DNA of 32,652 nt from Microcystis sp. T1-4 (lineage in GTDB: Bacteria; Cyanobacteriota; Cyanobacteriia; Cyanobacteriales; Microcystaceae), in contig NZ_CAIP01000177.1 in NCBI RefSeq assembly GCF_000297435.1, positions 1 through 32,652 on the forward strand, given 5' to 3'. Of the stretch, positions 16,209-24,416 are shown piece by piece (positions within the stretch are counted from its first letter, which is position 1; each line of letters opens with the position of its first letter). The position numbers and the translations under genes are program-made. The notes below the pieces were generated by a model. That model was not told the origin of the DNA and ran no database searches. It was given only the letters and a program-made list of their open reading frames with translations.

Positions 16209-17612
16209 TTAACCATCAGCAACGTAGGGATTGACCATCTTAGCGGGGTCAACAATGCGGTCAAAATCTGCCTCGTTGATGTATCCCAGTTGCAAGGCTG
16301 CCACTTTCAGAGTTAGATCCTTTTCTAGGGCATAATGAGCGACGTAGGCAGCCTTTTGGTAGCCAATCACGGGACTTAAAGCAGTCACCAGCATCAAGGA
16401 CTGATTTAAAAAAGTCTCAATTTGTTTTTGATTAGCAGTCATCCCCTTCACCAAAAACTGACAGAAATTGCCGCAACCATCCGTGAGCAGCCGGATAGAC
16501 TGCATAAGATTATGAATCAACAGCGGTTTATAGACATTCATTTCCAGATGTCCCCCGGCGCCTCCCATCGTCACCGCTAAATCATTAGCCATCACCTGCA
16601 CTGCTATCATCGATAAAGCTTCGCATTGGGTGGGATTAACTTTCCCAGGCATAATTGAAGAACCCGGTTCATTTTCCGGCAGCTGTAATTCTCCTAATCC
16701 ACAACGGGGACCACAGCTAAGTAAACGGATATCATTAGCAATTTTATAGAGGGAACTAGCGATAGTTTTCAGTCCCCCGCTCAAGAAAACTAGAGCATCG
16801 TGGGAACCTTGCACGGTAAACTTATTAGGAGCGGTAATAAAGGGTAATTTGGTCAGATTAGCGATTTCTGCTGCCACATCTCGATCAAAATCCGGGGGAG
16901 CATTAATTCCCGTACCCACTGCTGTTCCTCCCAAGGATAAACGATAGACTTTTTCGAGACATTTTTCTAGCCAATCGCTGCCGTCATCTAATAAACCCAC
17001 ATAACCGGAGAATTCTTGTCCGAGGGTTAAAGGGGTGGCATCCTGTAGGTGAGTGCGACCAATTTTAACTATATTCGCCCATAATTGCGCTTTTTCATCG
17101 AGACTATTCCGTAATAGTTGCAAACTGGGAATTAATTTTTCCTTGACTGCCAAGGCAACGGCAATATACATGGCCGAGGGAAAGGAATCATTCGTCGATT
17201 GGGACATATTAACATGATCGTTGGGATCCACGGGGGTTTTGCTCCCCAAAGGATTCCCCGTCAGTTGACTGCAACGATTGGAGATGACTTCGTTGATGTT
17301 CATGTTAAATTGAGTACCACTTCCTGTCATCCAAACGTAGAGGGGAAAGTTATCCTCGTGTTGTCCGGCTAAAATTTCATCGCAGACTTGACAGATTAGG
17401 TTTTTTCTCTCCTGACTGAGACGATTTTTTTGCTGATTGACAATTGCACAGGCTTTTTTGAGAATGGCATAGGACCGGATCATCTCCCGGGGCATGAGAT
17501 TATCACCGATACTAAAGTATTGTAGGGATCTTTGGGTCTGCGCTCCCCAAAGTTTATCGGCAGGGACGGGAATTTCTCCCATGCTGTCTTTCTCGATGCG
17601 AAATTCTGTCAT
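16209..17612 (-). CDS. fumC: Class II fumarate hydratase
   Basis: This enzyme interconverts fumarate and malate without an iron-sulfur cluster. The 467-residue protein is full length. It has the family signature GSSIMPGKVNPTQCE, the substrate segments SGSGTQFNMNINEV (here TGSGTQFNMN) and VNMSQSTNDSFPSA, and GRTHLQDATPLTLGQEF with the catalytic His region. The ATG at 17612 starts the usual FRIEKDSMGEIPVPADKLWGAQTQRS opening. It is monocistronic. A strong-looking promoter lies in the 58-bp repeat upstream, and an inverted copy of that repeat lies just past its stop. Confidence 0.96.
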   Translation of the reverse strand: MTEFRIEKDSMGEIPVPADKLWGAQTQRSLQYFSIGDNLMPREMIRSYAILKKACAIVNQQKNRLSQERKNLICQVCDEILAGQHEDNFPLYVWMTGSGTQFNMNINEVISNRCSQLTGNPLGSKTPVDPNDHVNMSQSTNDSFPSAMYIAVALAVKEKLIPSLQLLRNSLDEKAQLWANIVKIGRTHLQDATPLTLGQEFSGYVGLLDDGSDWLEKCLEKVYRLSLGGTAVGTGINAPPDFDRDVAAEIANLTKLPFITAPNKFTVQGSHDALVFLSGGLKTIASSLYKIANDIRLLSCGPRCGLGELQLPENEPGSSIMPGKVNPTQCEALSMIAVQVMANDLAVTMGGAGGHLEMNVYKPLLIHNLMQSIRLLTDGCGNFCQFLVKGMTANQKQIETFLNQSLMLVTALSPVIGYQKAAYVAHYALEKDLTLKVAALQLGYINEADFDRIVDPAKMVNPYVADG

Positions 17613-17681
17613 CTTTAAGTTACTTCTGAGGTCAGCAAAAGATGGTCGTTATTTGGTCTGAAAAGAGAGGGTCTCCAAGTC

Positions 17682-17739
17682 GGCACGGATTCCCATTATA
17701 ACAAAAGTATAAGTCAAGTCGGGCTGGTTTGTCAAGCCC
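17682..17739 (-). promoter_or_regulatory. 58-bp inverted repeat, copy 2: probable fumC promoter
   Basis: On the minus strand this reads TTGACA (17735-17730), 18 bases, then TATACT (17711-17706). A second -10-like TATAAT follows at 17700-17695, preceded by TG as in an extended -10. The fumC ATG is about 85 bases further on. Copy 1 at 16107-16164 carries the same end blocks. Confidence 0.6.
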
Positions 17740-17886
17740 TATGGGGACTTTTTCTTGGCGGCATTTTTACCCGGGAGGTTGACAAGAATAACTGGCAGGG
17801 TGCTGGGGCGATGAGGATGATTAAATGGGACAAAAACTGTTATATTGTAGGGAAAATAATCGGTAAAAAAGACGGGATTGGAAACT

Positions 17887-18174
17887 ATGGACACAGCGAT
17901 CGCATTAAGTTGGACATTGGGAATTATCTTAGGGTTGATGACCCTTTTGTTTATCTTAAGGATCGTGCTGACTTGGAATCCACAGGCAGATTTAAATAGC
18001 TTCCCCTTTAATATTATTGCCTGGCCCACAGAACCTTTTTTAATCCCCGTGCGTAAACTGATACCACCCTTGGGAGGAGTTGATATTTCTCCAATTATTT
18101 GGGTGGGAATTTGTACGCTGCTGCGGGAAATTCTTCTCGGTCAACAGGGTTTAATTACCATGGCCTTAAAATAA
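17887..18174 (+). CDS. YggT/Ycf19 family membrane protein
   Basis: A 95-residue membrane protein with two hydrophobic helices: residues about 6-27 (ALSWTLGIILGLMTLLFILRIVLTW) and about 70-88 (DISPIIWVGICTLLREILL). The loop FNIIAWPTEPFLIPVRKLIPPLGGVDISP is the YggT/Ycf19 signature. In plastids and cyanobacteria such proteins are tied to thylakoid or nucleoid organisation and cytochrome b6 maturation (CCB3 is a relative). The ATG at 17887 follows GGGATTGGAAACT. An in-frame TTG three codons upstream is less likely. Confidence 0.88.
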   Translation: MDTAIALSWTLGIILGLMTLLFILRIVLTWNPQADLNSFPFNIIAWPTEPFLIPVRKLIPPLGGVDISPIIWVGICTLLREILLGQQGLITMALK

Positions 18175-18178
18175 TTAT

Positions 18179-19333
18179 TCACGCGACTAAAATATGCTGA
18201 CATAATTTATGTTCTAACTCTCGTTCCTGTTTTTCTAGGGTAATAATCGCCTGTTTGATAATACTTTTAACATCCATACCCTGGTCGGATTGTTTTAACC
18301 ATTGCTGTGCAGTGTTACCTTCACGGAGGATTTTTTGTAAGGGGGAGAGGAAACAACTAAAACCCCTTTCTTTAGCGATCGGATAAACTTGAACATAGAG
18401 GTCTTTAATCCAATCCCTAGCTAAGATTTCTCGGCCATCGTACCAATGTCTCAGGGTGGCATCAAGACTAAAACGAGCGGCAGCCTGTTCGTTTGCTTGG
18501 GTTAAAGTCAATAAATCCTCGCTGCGATTGCTGCTGGGTAATTGACTTAAAATTAAGGGGTCTAATTGGGGATCCTGTAAAAGTTGAGTTAAACGGGCCT
18601 CTAAAAAAGCCATAACTGCTAATAAACTAATAGGATCAGCAATCAGGTCACAAATTCGCAATTCTAGACGATTGAGATTATAGGGACGATTGCTACCGTT
18701 AGGACGTACCGACACCCAGAGATGACGAACATTCTGCATCGTGCCGAGTTTTAATTGTTCCTCGGTCCAGGTGACAAAATGTTTATGACTTTCAAAGAGG
18801 GGAACATCAGCGGGAGTTTGGGGGAAAACTTGCCAACGACGGGAATGGGAACTGGTGATTTTACCGTCGAGAAAAGGAGAAGAAGCACTTAAAGCCAAGT
18901 ATAAAGGAGCTTCTAGGCGAATTAAGCGACAGGCACGCATTAAATCCTCATAATCGCTAATACCGACGTTAATATGAATACTGGCCGTGACCACATTAGT
19001 GCCGTAGGTCTGTTCGATATAGTCATGATAGGGATTGTGGGGGTCACTGCGATAAAAATGCTGACTATCACCCAAGGAGAGGGTACTGCCGGGGACTAGG
19101 GTATAATCGCCTAAACGACGCAAATATTGCCGTAGAGCCAGACGAGGTTTTAAAGTAGCGCATAAAAGACGGTCATAGTTAGTCATGGGAGCCGTAGTAT
19201 ATTCTACGTTACGACTATCCGGTTCCCGGACAAAACCATCCAAATCCTTGACAATGCGATCGGATAAACCGATAATTTCTCCGGCTGCTGTTCCGGTATA
19301 CATTTCCACTTCAAAACCTTTACTTAGGAGCAT
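18179..19333 (-). CDS. gshA: Glutamate-cysteine ligase, cyanobacterial type
   Basis: This enzyme makes gamma-glutamylcysteine, the first step of glutathione synthesis. The 384-residue protein begins MLLSKGFEVEMYTGTAAGE, the usual start of the cyanobacterial GshA group. The segments VEYTTAPMTNYDRLLCA, VTASIHINVGISDYEDLMRA (the HINVG strand of the ligand site) and FHSH-like ITSSHSRRWQVFPQTP follow, with NRLELRICDL near residue 220. The ATG at 19333 is preferred to a TTG two codons upstream. The stop is only a few bases from the convergent YggT gene's stop. The RuvX-like gene lies upstream on the same strand, 39 bases away. Confidence 0.9.
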   Translation of the reverse strand: MLLSKGFEVEMYTGTAAGEIIGLSDRIVKDLDGFVREPDSRNVEYTTAPMTNYDRLLCATLKPRLALRQYLRRLGDYTLVPGSTLSLGDSQHFYRSDPHNPYHDYIEQTYGTNVVTASIHINVGISDYEDLMRACRLIRLEAPLYLALSASSPFLDGKITSSHSRRWQVFPQTPADVPLFESHKHFVTWTEEQLKLGTMQNVRHLWVSVRPNGSNRPYNLNRLELRICDLIADPISLLAVMAFLEARLTQLLQDPQLDPLILSQLPSSNRSEDLLTLTQANEQAAARFSLDATLRHWYDGREILARDWIKDLYVQVYPIAKERGFSCFLSPLQKILREGNTAQQWLKQSDQGMDVKSIIKQAIITLEKQERELEHKLCQHILVA

Positions 19334-19372
19334 CGTCAATTCACCCTGCTGTGTCTATTTTGTAGTTTGACA

Positions 19373-19765
19373 TTATTTGGACTGTAAATGACGTTCGATC
19401 AGTAGAATCGCTACTATATCATCAATGGGGCGATCGGGAAGACGCATACCTTGGGGGATGAGTTTCTGTAATCCCTTGGGGGGGAACATTTGCCAATAGC
19501 GATCACGCGCTTCTAGGGTACTATTGCGTTCATCTACTAGAGTAATCGGGATGGTGAGACGAGCGGCAATTTTTTGGCGCCAACTTTTTGAGGTGGTTTG
19601 ATTCCCCATCACCAACAATTCGATCGGATACTGTTGACAGAGACTGGCTAAACGCTCGATCGCTTGTGACGATGCTATCACCTCATGGGTATAAATTTTA
19701 CCCGTCGATGACCTGACCGCGATCCCACATTTATCCTTACCCGGATCAAAACCGAGAATACACAT
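19373..19765 (-). CDS. RuvX/YqgF-like Holliday-junction resolvase or pre-16S rRNA nuclease family protein
   Basis: A 130-residue RNase H-like protein. The opening CILGFDPGKDKCGIAVR carries the first catalytic Asp; LVMGNQTTSKSWRQKI and LVDERNSTLEARDRYWQ follow the YqgF pattern, and RPIDDIVAILLIERHL supplies the last Asp pair. The ATG at 19765 has AGGAG ten bases upstream, deciding this start over an in-frame GTG at 19786. It is shorter and divergent from bona fide RuvX, so it may be a second paralogue specific to cyanobacteria. Confidence 0.78.
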   Translation of the reverse strand: MCILGFDPGKDKCGIAVRSSTGKIYTHEVIASSQAIERLASLCQQYPIELLVMGNQTTSKSWRQKIAARLTIPITLVDERNSTLEARDRYWQMFPPKGLQKLIPQGMRLPDRPIDDIVAILLIERHLQSK

Positions 19766-19786
19766 AGTTTTTATCTCCTGCAGCAC

Positions 19787-20104
19787 TGGTCGGTTTGATT
19801 AAATCATTAAATTAGGGGGTCGGGTGTTGGGGATTTCAGTTATCAGTGATCAGATTGTAGTTTTAAGTGGACAGTGTGAGGTGAAAACCACTGATTATTG
19901 TTTACTGTTCACTGCTCACTGATAAAAGCAGCAAGGGAAGCCCAAATTCTATTGGTTCAATTATACTATGACTCTTGCCGATACAGTCACTACAATAATA
20001 TTATGGTAGGGGCGCATAGCGTACGCCCAAAATGTAATATAGATATTTCGACCAAATTGAGATGCAGCCACGGAAACGAACTAGACCTGAAGAGGTAGAA
20101 ATTT
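19787..20104. other. Repeat-rich intergenic region with possible toxin-gene remnant
   Basis: A gap of 318 bases. It contains TCAGTTATCAGTGATCAG-type repeats (about 19838-19925) and a short inverted repeat, GGGGCG...CGCCC, at 20005-20028. At 20023-20118 an open frame reads YRYFDQIEMQPRKRTRPEEVEIYESF before its stop, overlapping the next gene's start. This is reminiscent of the basic C-terminus of BrnT/RelE-type toxins but too short to confirm. Confidence 0.4.
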
Positions 20105-20311
20105 ATGAAAGCTTTTGATGATGGAGAAAATATCATCGAATACTTGGATTTAACTAAAATTAAACCTGCTAATTCCGAGGAACAAACAATTGCCTTTGAG
20201 TTTCCCTCATGGATGGTAGAGGCTCTTGAGCAAGAAAGTCAGCGTCGTGATTTACGGTTACAAGCTATTGTCATGATTATTATTGATTTGATGGTGGCAA
20301 AAGTTATTTAA
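20105..20311 (+). CDS. CopG/BrnA-like antitoxin, apparently without toxin
   Basis: A 68-residue protein: acidic N-terminus (KAFDDGENIIEYLDLTKIKPAN) then FEFPSWMVEALEQESQRRDLRLQAIVMIIIDLMVAKV. The GENIIEYLDL and FP.WM....D.E..R motifs are those of ribbon-helix-helix antitoxins that pair with BrnT- or RelE-like toxins. The final helix has an unusually hydrophobic run (IVMIIIDLM) where DNA-contacting residues are expected. AGAGGTAG sits 6-13 bases before the ATG as a ribosome site. No intact toxin gene lies on either side. Confidence 0.6.
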   Translation: MKAFDDGENIIEYLDLTKIKPANSEEQTIAFEFPSWMVEALEQESQRRDLRLQAIVMIIIDLMVAKVI

Positions 20312-20550
20312 TTAACATCAGTTTTATCTAAGTTCCCCGTTCCCTTAATCCTCTTTCAGATCGCCAATCAGCAACGCCTAGGAAGATTTTGTTGATAGCC
20401 AAGGGCTAAGAGATGACAGAGTTGGTGATATAGTAACTAAAGATCACATTTAAATCTAACCTTGCCATAGATGCACAAATCTCAAATCTGGCAACCCCAA
20501 AAATCTCCCGTCTCTAACATCAGTTTTAGCGATGAAATGAGGTAAGAATT

Positions 20551-22143
20551 TTGACCAAAATAATTAGCGATCGCCTGGCCGTTTATCTGCTCATCGGTGG
20601 ACTCCTGTTTAGAACAATCATCGCCCTGGGGCTTTATCCAGGGTACGATGAGGCATATTATTACGTTTACAGCCATAATCTGGATTGGAGTTATTTCGAT
20701 CATCCGCCAATAGTAGCGATTTCCACGGGTTTTGGGACTTGGATCACGGGATTAGTCAATCAATTTACCATTCGCTTCGGTACTCTCCTCCTCTATACTG
20801 GCAGCCTCTGTTTGCTATATCTGACGGCTTTAAAATTGTTCAGTCTGCCGGTCGCCAGAATGACTTTAGCGATCGCCACTCTCATCCCCATCTATGGGAT
20901 TGTCTTCGGGATTCTCTCGCAGCCAGATAGTCCTTTAATCTTTTTTTGGTCATTAACAGTCTATTTAGCTGCCCAAGAATTCTGGCCAATTCGGGGAAAA
21001 AACTATCATCCTAGCTATCGTCTCGCTTATATTGGACTTGCCGTAGGATTGGCGGTTTTAAGTAAATATCACGGCTTTATTTTGGGTTTTGGTTTAGTTT
21101 TATTTTGTCTGACCACTCCCCGCTATTGGCCTGTATTTAGATCCCCTTGGTTGGGATTAGGATTTATTCTTTTTTTGATAACTTTATTGCCGATTATCTA
21201 CTGGAATATTAACCATGATTGGATTTCCTTCCGCTTTCATTTAGAAGACCGTTTTTCTGGAGAACCCAAAACCTTTAATATTCTTGGTATTCTCTCGGTT
21301 ATTGGCATTAGTATCGCCACGATGTTTCCTCCTTTTGGTCTGCCAATGTGGTGGGTGACATTTAAAAGCTTTGGCGAACAAATTACTAACTTTCTCTCGA
21401 AAAAAAGATTTTTTCATCGAGATGAAGAATCCCTCAAAAACTGGTTAATTCTTTCGGTTTCTCTGCCTTTAATCCTCGGAATGCTTTATGTGGGTGCTTC
21501 CCATTATCTCGCCCCTAGTTGGATTTTACCCGGGTTTTGGTCCTGCACGATTTTATTAGGAGAAAAGGCCAATACTTGGCAGCAATCTTCTCGAATCTGG
21601 GTAAAAAGATGGTTATGGGGATCGGGAATTTTTATCGTTACTGTTTTATCTATAGCAATGCTTCACGTTACTTTTGGCACTTTCCAAAAACCTGGTCAAT
21701 ACGCAATCTTTGGGGGAATTATTGCCCCAGAACAAGACCCTTCTCGGGAAATTGTCGATATAAATCAACTGCGCCAAGGCTTTGCTAATTCGCCCGAATT
21801 ATTAGCACTATTAAAAGATTCTAGCTTCGTTTTTACCCATAGTTTTTATGTGACAGCATGGCTAGATATGGCCCTTTATCCCCTAGTTCCTATTCCCGTC
21901 ACCTGTTTTAACAACGATCAAAGGGGTTATCAAATTTGGTTTAATCCTCAAGAATGGATCGGTAAAAATGGTTTATTAATTACTACAAATAGTTCTCTAG
22001 AAAGACCAGAAATAATTGATCGCTACCGTCCCTATTTCCAAGATATAACTAAAGTAGCTGTCATTCCCATCAAGCGCGGTGGTGTCACCATCGAACAATT
22101 TCATGTTTACCAAGCTAAAGGACTAATTAAAACCTATCCTTAA
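20551..22143 (+). CDS. ArnT/PMT-like membrane glycosyltransferase
   Basis: A 530-residue integral membrane protein of the GT-C fold, with about 10-12 hydrophobic helices in the first 400 residues and a soluble C-terminal domain. The family motif DEAYYYVYSHNLDWSYFDHPP (residues about 33-53) carries the catalytic Asp and metal-linked residues. LSQPDSPLIFFWSL is a second conserved loop. Such enzymes move sugars from polyprenyl-phosphate donors to lipids or proteins on the outer face of the membrane; donor and acceptor are unknown here. The start is TTG, supported by GAGGTAAG ending seven bases upstream and by a family-like N-terminus; no ATG fits. It is monocistronic on the plus strand. Confidence 0.85.
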   Translation: MTKIISDRLAVYLLIGGLLFRTIIALGLYPGYDEAYYYVYSHNLDWSYFDHPPIVAISTGFGTWITGLVNQFTIRFGTLLLYTGSLCLLYLTALKLFSLPVARMTLAIATLIPIYGIVFGILSQPDSPLIFFWSLTVYLAAQEFWPIRGKNYHPSYRLAYIGLAVGLAVLSKYHGFILGFGLVLFCLTTPRYWPVFRSPWLGLGFILFLITLLPIIYWNINHDWISFRFHLEDRFSGEPKTFNILGILSVIGISIATMFPPFGLPMWWVTFKSFGEQITNFLSKKRFFHRDEESLKNWLILSVSLPLILGMLYVGASHYLAPSWILPGFWSCTILLGEKANTWQQSSRIWVKRWLWGSGIFIVTVLSIAMLHVTFGTFQKPGQYAIFGGIIAPEQDPSREIVDINQLRQGFANSPELLALLKDSSFVFTHSFYVTAWLDMALYPLVPIPVTCFNNDQRGYQIWFNPQEWIGKNGLLITTNSSLERPEIIDRYRPYFQDITKVAVIPIKRGGVTIEQFHVYQAKGLIKTYP

Positions 22144-22223
22144 AATAGATCAATTAGTTCATCAATACTCCTGATTTCTATCTCCTAAATTTTGTAAACT
22201 TTTTAACTTTTTACTTGATAAAT

Positions 22224-22688
22224 ATGTCCATTCATCGAGTGCGTATTGCTAGAGATAAAGGGGAATTTGTCCAGTCCTTAGTTAATTTTAATCAGGGAAT
22301 TGGACCCTTTCAAACCTATGCTGATGTCATCGCTTTTGCGGCGGCTTTAGGGGTAAGATATCAAGAGAGGGTAGCCATAGAAAATGTAGCGAAAGAACCC
22401 TCACCTATTAACCTGGAAATTTTTATTTCTCGTGGCTACGATACCCTAATCAAATTATTGGCAGTCAATGAGTTCCAAGACACAAAAATTCTTTCTCCCC
22501 ACGGGGTAGATTCAGAAGCTTTGCGAGTGACAATTTTCGAGGAATATGCCAACGCCGGTTTAGCAAGATTAGAACGAGAATTGCGCGGTGCGGTGGATTA
22601 TACTGAAAGATTATTGTTAATTATCAGTCAAGAACGTTTTCGAGACATTACTGCCACAACCGAATTCGATTTAGGGAGATTTTTGTAG
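22224..22688 (+). CDS. DNA phosphorothioation (Dnd)-associated protein 4-like
   Basis: A 154-residue soluble protein. The segments SIHRVRIARDKGEFVQSL, FQTYADVIAFAAALG, INLEIFISRGYDTLIKLL and FEEYANAGLARLERELRGAVDYTERLLLII match the Dnd-associated protein 4 family. These are found beside, or apart from, DNA phosphorothioate modification clusters in cyanobacteria (family knowledge, recalled without search). No dndA-E or sbp-like gene is present in this window, so it looks orphaned. The ATG at 22224 is chosen over a TTG three codons upstream. Function is unknown. Confidence 0.68.
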   Translation: MSIHRVRIARDKGEFVQSLVNFNQGIGPFQTYADVIAFAAALGVRYQERVAIENVAKEPSPINLEIFISRGYDTLIKLLAVNEFQDTKILSPHGVDSEALRVTIFEEYANAGLARLERELRGAVDYTERLLLIISQERFRDITATTEFDLGRFL

Positions 22689-22696
22689 TAGAAATT

Positions 22697-23335
22697 CTAG
22701 TTATTCTCGCAGGAGGCAAAAAATCGATTGTAAAGTCTTTTGTTGATCTCGTATAGTAACCAAATAATTAAAAAACAGACAGGGATAAATATCAAAGGTT
22801 TTTTAGTTAGTAAATTCTGCAAACTCCAGAATAGTTGCTGCGGTTGAGTGACTAGATACCAACTATTCAGCCGAAGAAAACGCCCCAGATAGATACCGAT
22901 CGCACTTAAAAAATGGAGAGTTATTTCTAGGGGTAAAACTGCTGAATTTAGCTGACTTTGCTGACAATAACTTTTAAAATTAAGTAAGGAGAGAACGTAT
23001 AGCTGAAAGCCAATAAAAATAAAGATACTATACTGGGGAATTAAAACTAAAAAAAATAAACTTTTGGCGTAATCCTGCTGAATATAAGAGATTAAATGAA
23101 TGCTATCGGTGAGAATATAGGGAGCATTGGGTAAAAAAAGCACAAAAACTAAGAGAATTAACCACCAGAGTAGGGAACGATCGAGGGTGGTACGAAATAG
23201 CCAAAAGCTGAGGATAAAGGGGATAAAGGCCAGAAAAGAATTCCAGACAATCCTCCCGGTACTAAGGTTAAATAATTGCCAAGCACTTTGCCACCAATCC
23301 CCAGTTAAAATCATCGTTAAATCCGTCCAAATCAT
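22697..23335 (-). CDS. DUF1361 membrane protein
   Basis: A 212-residue protein with five to six hydrophobic helices. The family motif FLPNAPYILTDSIHL (residues about 68-82) and GIYLGRFLRLNSWYLVTQP near residues 147-165 identify DUF1361. It is in the inner or thylakoid membrane; function is unknown. It lies three bases downstream of the thioesterase gene on the same strand, so the two are likely co-transcribed. Confidence 0.87.
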   Translation of the reverse strand: MIWTDLTMILTGDWWQSAWQLFNLSTGRIVWNSFLAFIPFILSFWLFRTTLDRSLLWWLILLVFVLFLPNAPYILTDSIHLISYIQQDYAKSLFFLVLIPQYSIFIFIGFQLYVLSLLNFKSYCQQSQLNSAVLPLEITLHFLSAIGIYLGRFLRLNSWYLVTQPQQLFWSLQNLLTKKPLIFIPVCFLIIWLLYEINKRLYNRFFASCENN

Positions 23336-23338
23336 TCC

Positions 23339-23755
23339 TTAAATACCAGTCTCTTCTAGGGTTGATAAATATCCTAACCAATTTTTTAAAGATTCCGGGA
23401 AAGGGATTCTTTCTCTAGCGGTGGGAGCGATGCACACATGGCGGGTTTTTGCTTTTCCGACCATGATTTCAGCCAAATAAATTTTATACTGCAATTCAAA
23501 CTCGTTTTCGCTTAGGGATCGGACAGTGAAATCAATCTGTATGCGATTACCACAAAAAAGAGGACGAAAAAACTGGATTTCCGCTTGAGTAATCGGTAGG
23601 GCAACCGGAGAATCTTTCAAAAAATCCTTGATATTGATGCCAAATTGTGCTAAAGAAAACTCGTAGGCTTCATGACAGATCGAGAGAAGATGGGCAAAGT
23701 AAACCACACCGGCCGCATCGGTATCGGCCAGATAAATTAGGCGCTCATAGGACAT
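23339..23755 (-). CDS. 1,4-dihydroxy-2-naphthoyl-CoA thioesterase
   Basis: A 138-residue hot-dog fold thioesterase. The active-site stretch YLADTDAAGVVYFAHLLSICHEAYEFSL has the catalytic Asp before the AGVVYF loop, as in the cyanobacterial enzyme that releases DHNA from its CoA ester in phylloquinone synthesis. A general 4-hydroxybenzoyl-CoA-type thioesterase is the alternative. The neighbouring DUF1361 gene follows three bases downstream and the CCB-like gene lies seven bases upstream, which makes a compact three-gene operon. Confidence 0.78.
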   Translation of the reverse strand: MSYERLIYLADTDAAGVVYFAHLLSICHEAYEFSLAQFGINIKDFLKDSPVALPITQAEIQFFRPLFCGNRIQIDFTVRSLSENEFELQYKIYLAEIMVGKAKTRHVCIAPTARERIPFPESLKNWLGYLSTLEETGI

Positions 23756-23762
23756 AAAAAGC

Positions 23763-24281
23763 TTATTGTCTTTCTAGAAAGGTTAAACTATCTTGTAGTT
23801 GTCTTAACTCGTCCCGATGGGCTTTGACAGTTAATTCCGTTTGCTGAGATTTGCTTTCCACTTTAAAAGCCACTTCTTCTAACCGGCCGACTTTTTGCCA
23901 ATAGAAAACACCCGCGAGGGGAGATAAACCCACAAGAGCAAAAATATAGGGATTAGTATCGGGAAATAACACCGATAAGACCAGTGAGAAGCAAAATAAA
24001 CCCAAGGCCGCCAAAATTGTCAAAAATATCGCTAGAAAGGGGCTAGGAGGCACAAAACCCTGTAATCTGACAATATTCTGTTCGGGTTCGATCGCCTTGA
24101 CTTGATAGGAACGTCGGTCAAAATAATCTCGCAGTTGTTCTAATAGTTGGTCGTCACTGGTACTGGTAAGATAGACACGCTGTTCGATACGCTCTTTGAC
24201 GGAACCGCGAATAAAAAAGAATAATCCCACCATGAGCAGGAGAGTCAGAAAAAAAGTTGAGGAAAGAACGGGGGTATCCAT
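23763..24281 (-). CDS. Cofactor assembly of complex C subunit B (CCB2/CCB4-like)
   Basis: A 172-residue protein with an N-terminal membrane helix (STFFLTLLLMVGLFFFI), a conserved SVKERIEQRVYLTSTSDDQLLEQLRDYF region, two more helices (FLAIFLTILAALGLFCFSLVLS and YIFALVGLSPLAGVFYW), and a C-terminal soluble tail. The pattern matches the CCB2/CCB4 family that attaches heme c(i) to cytochrome b6. First gene of the operon with the DHNA thioesterase. The ATG at 24281 is the first start. Confidence 0.82.
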   Translation of the reverse strand: MDTPVLSSTFFLTLLLMVGLFFFIRGSVKERIEQRVYLTSTSDDQLLEQLRDYFDRRSYQVKAIEPEQNIVRLQGFVPPSPFLAIFLTILAALGLFCFSLVLSVLFPDTNPYIFALVGLSPLAGVFYWQKVGRLEEVAFKVESKSQQTELTVKAHRDELRQLQDSLTFLERQ

Positions 24282-24416
24282 GGCGGCGGTTAGGAGCGAA
24301 AAAACTTACAATTAATCCTAATTATCCTAACTCATCTTCTCCCCCGATTTAGAAGATAGACCCTAGGAGCAAAACCTCGATCGAGAATCAGAAAAATTTA
24401 ACCCCAAGGCAGATTC

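Noticed and set aside
19898..20098. Plus-strand ORF of 66 codons before the antitoxin-like gene
   Set aside because: Begins in TCAGT-type repeat DNA and crosses a dispersed hairpin; not protein-like.
20482..20703. Minus-strand ORF of 73 codons upstream of the glycosyltransferase
   Set aside because: Overlaps the supported TTG start and the conserved first loop of the ArnT-like gene; no family motif.
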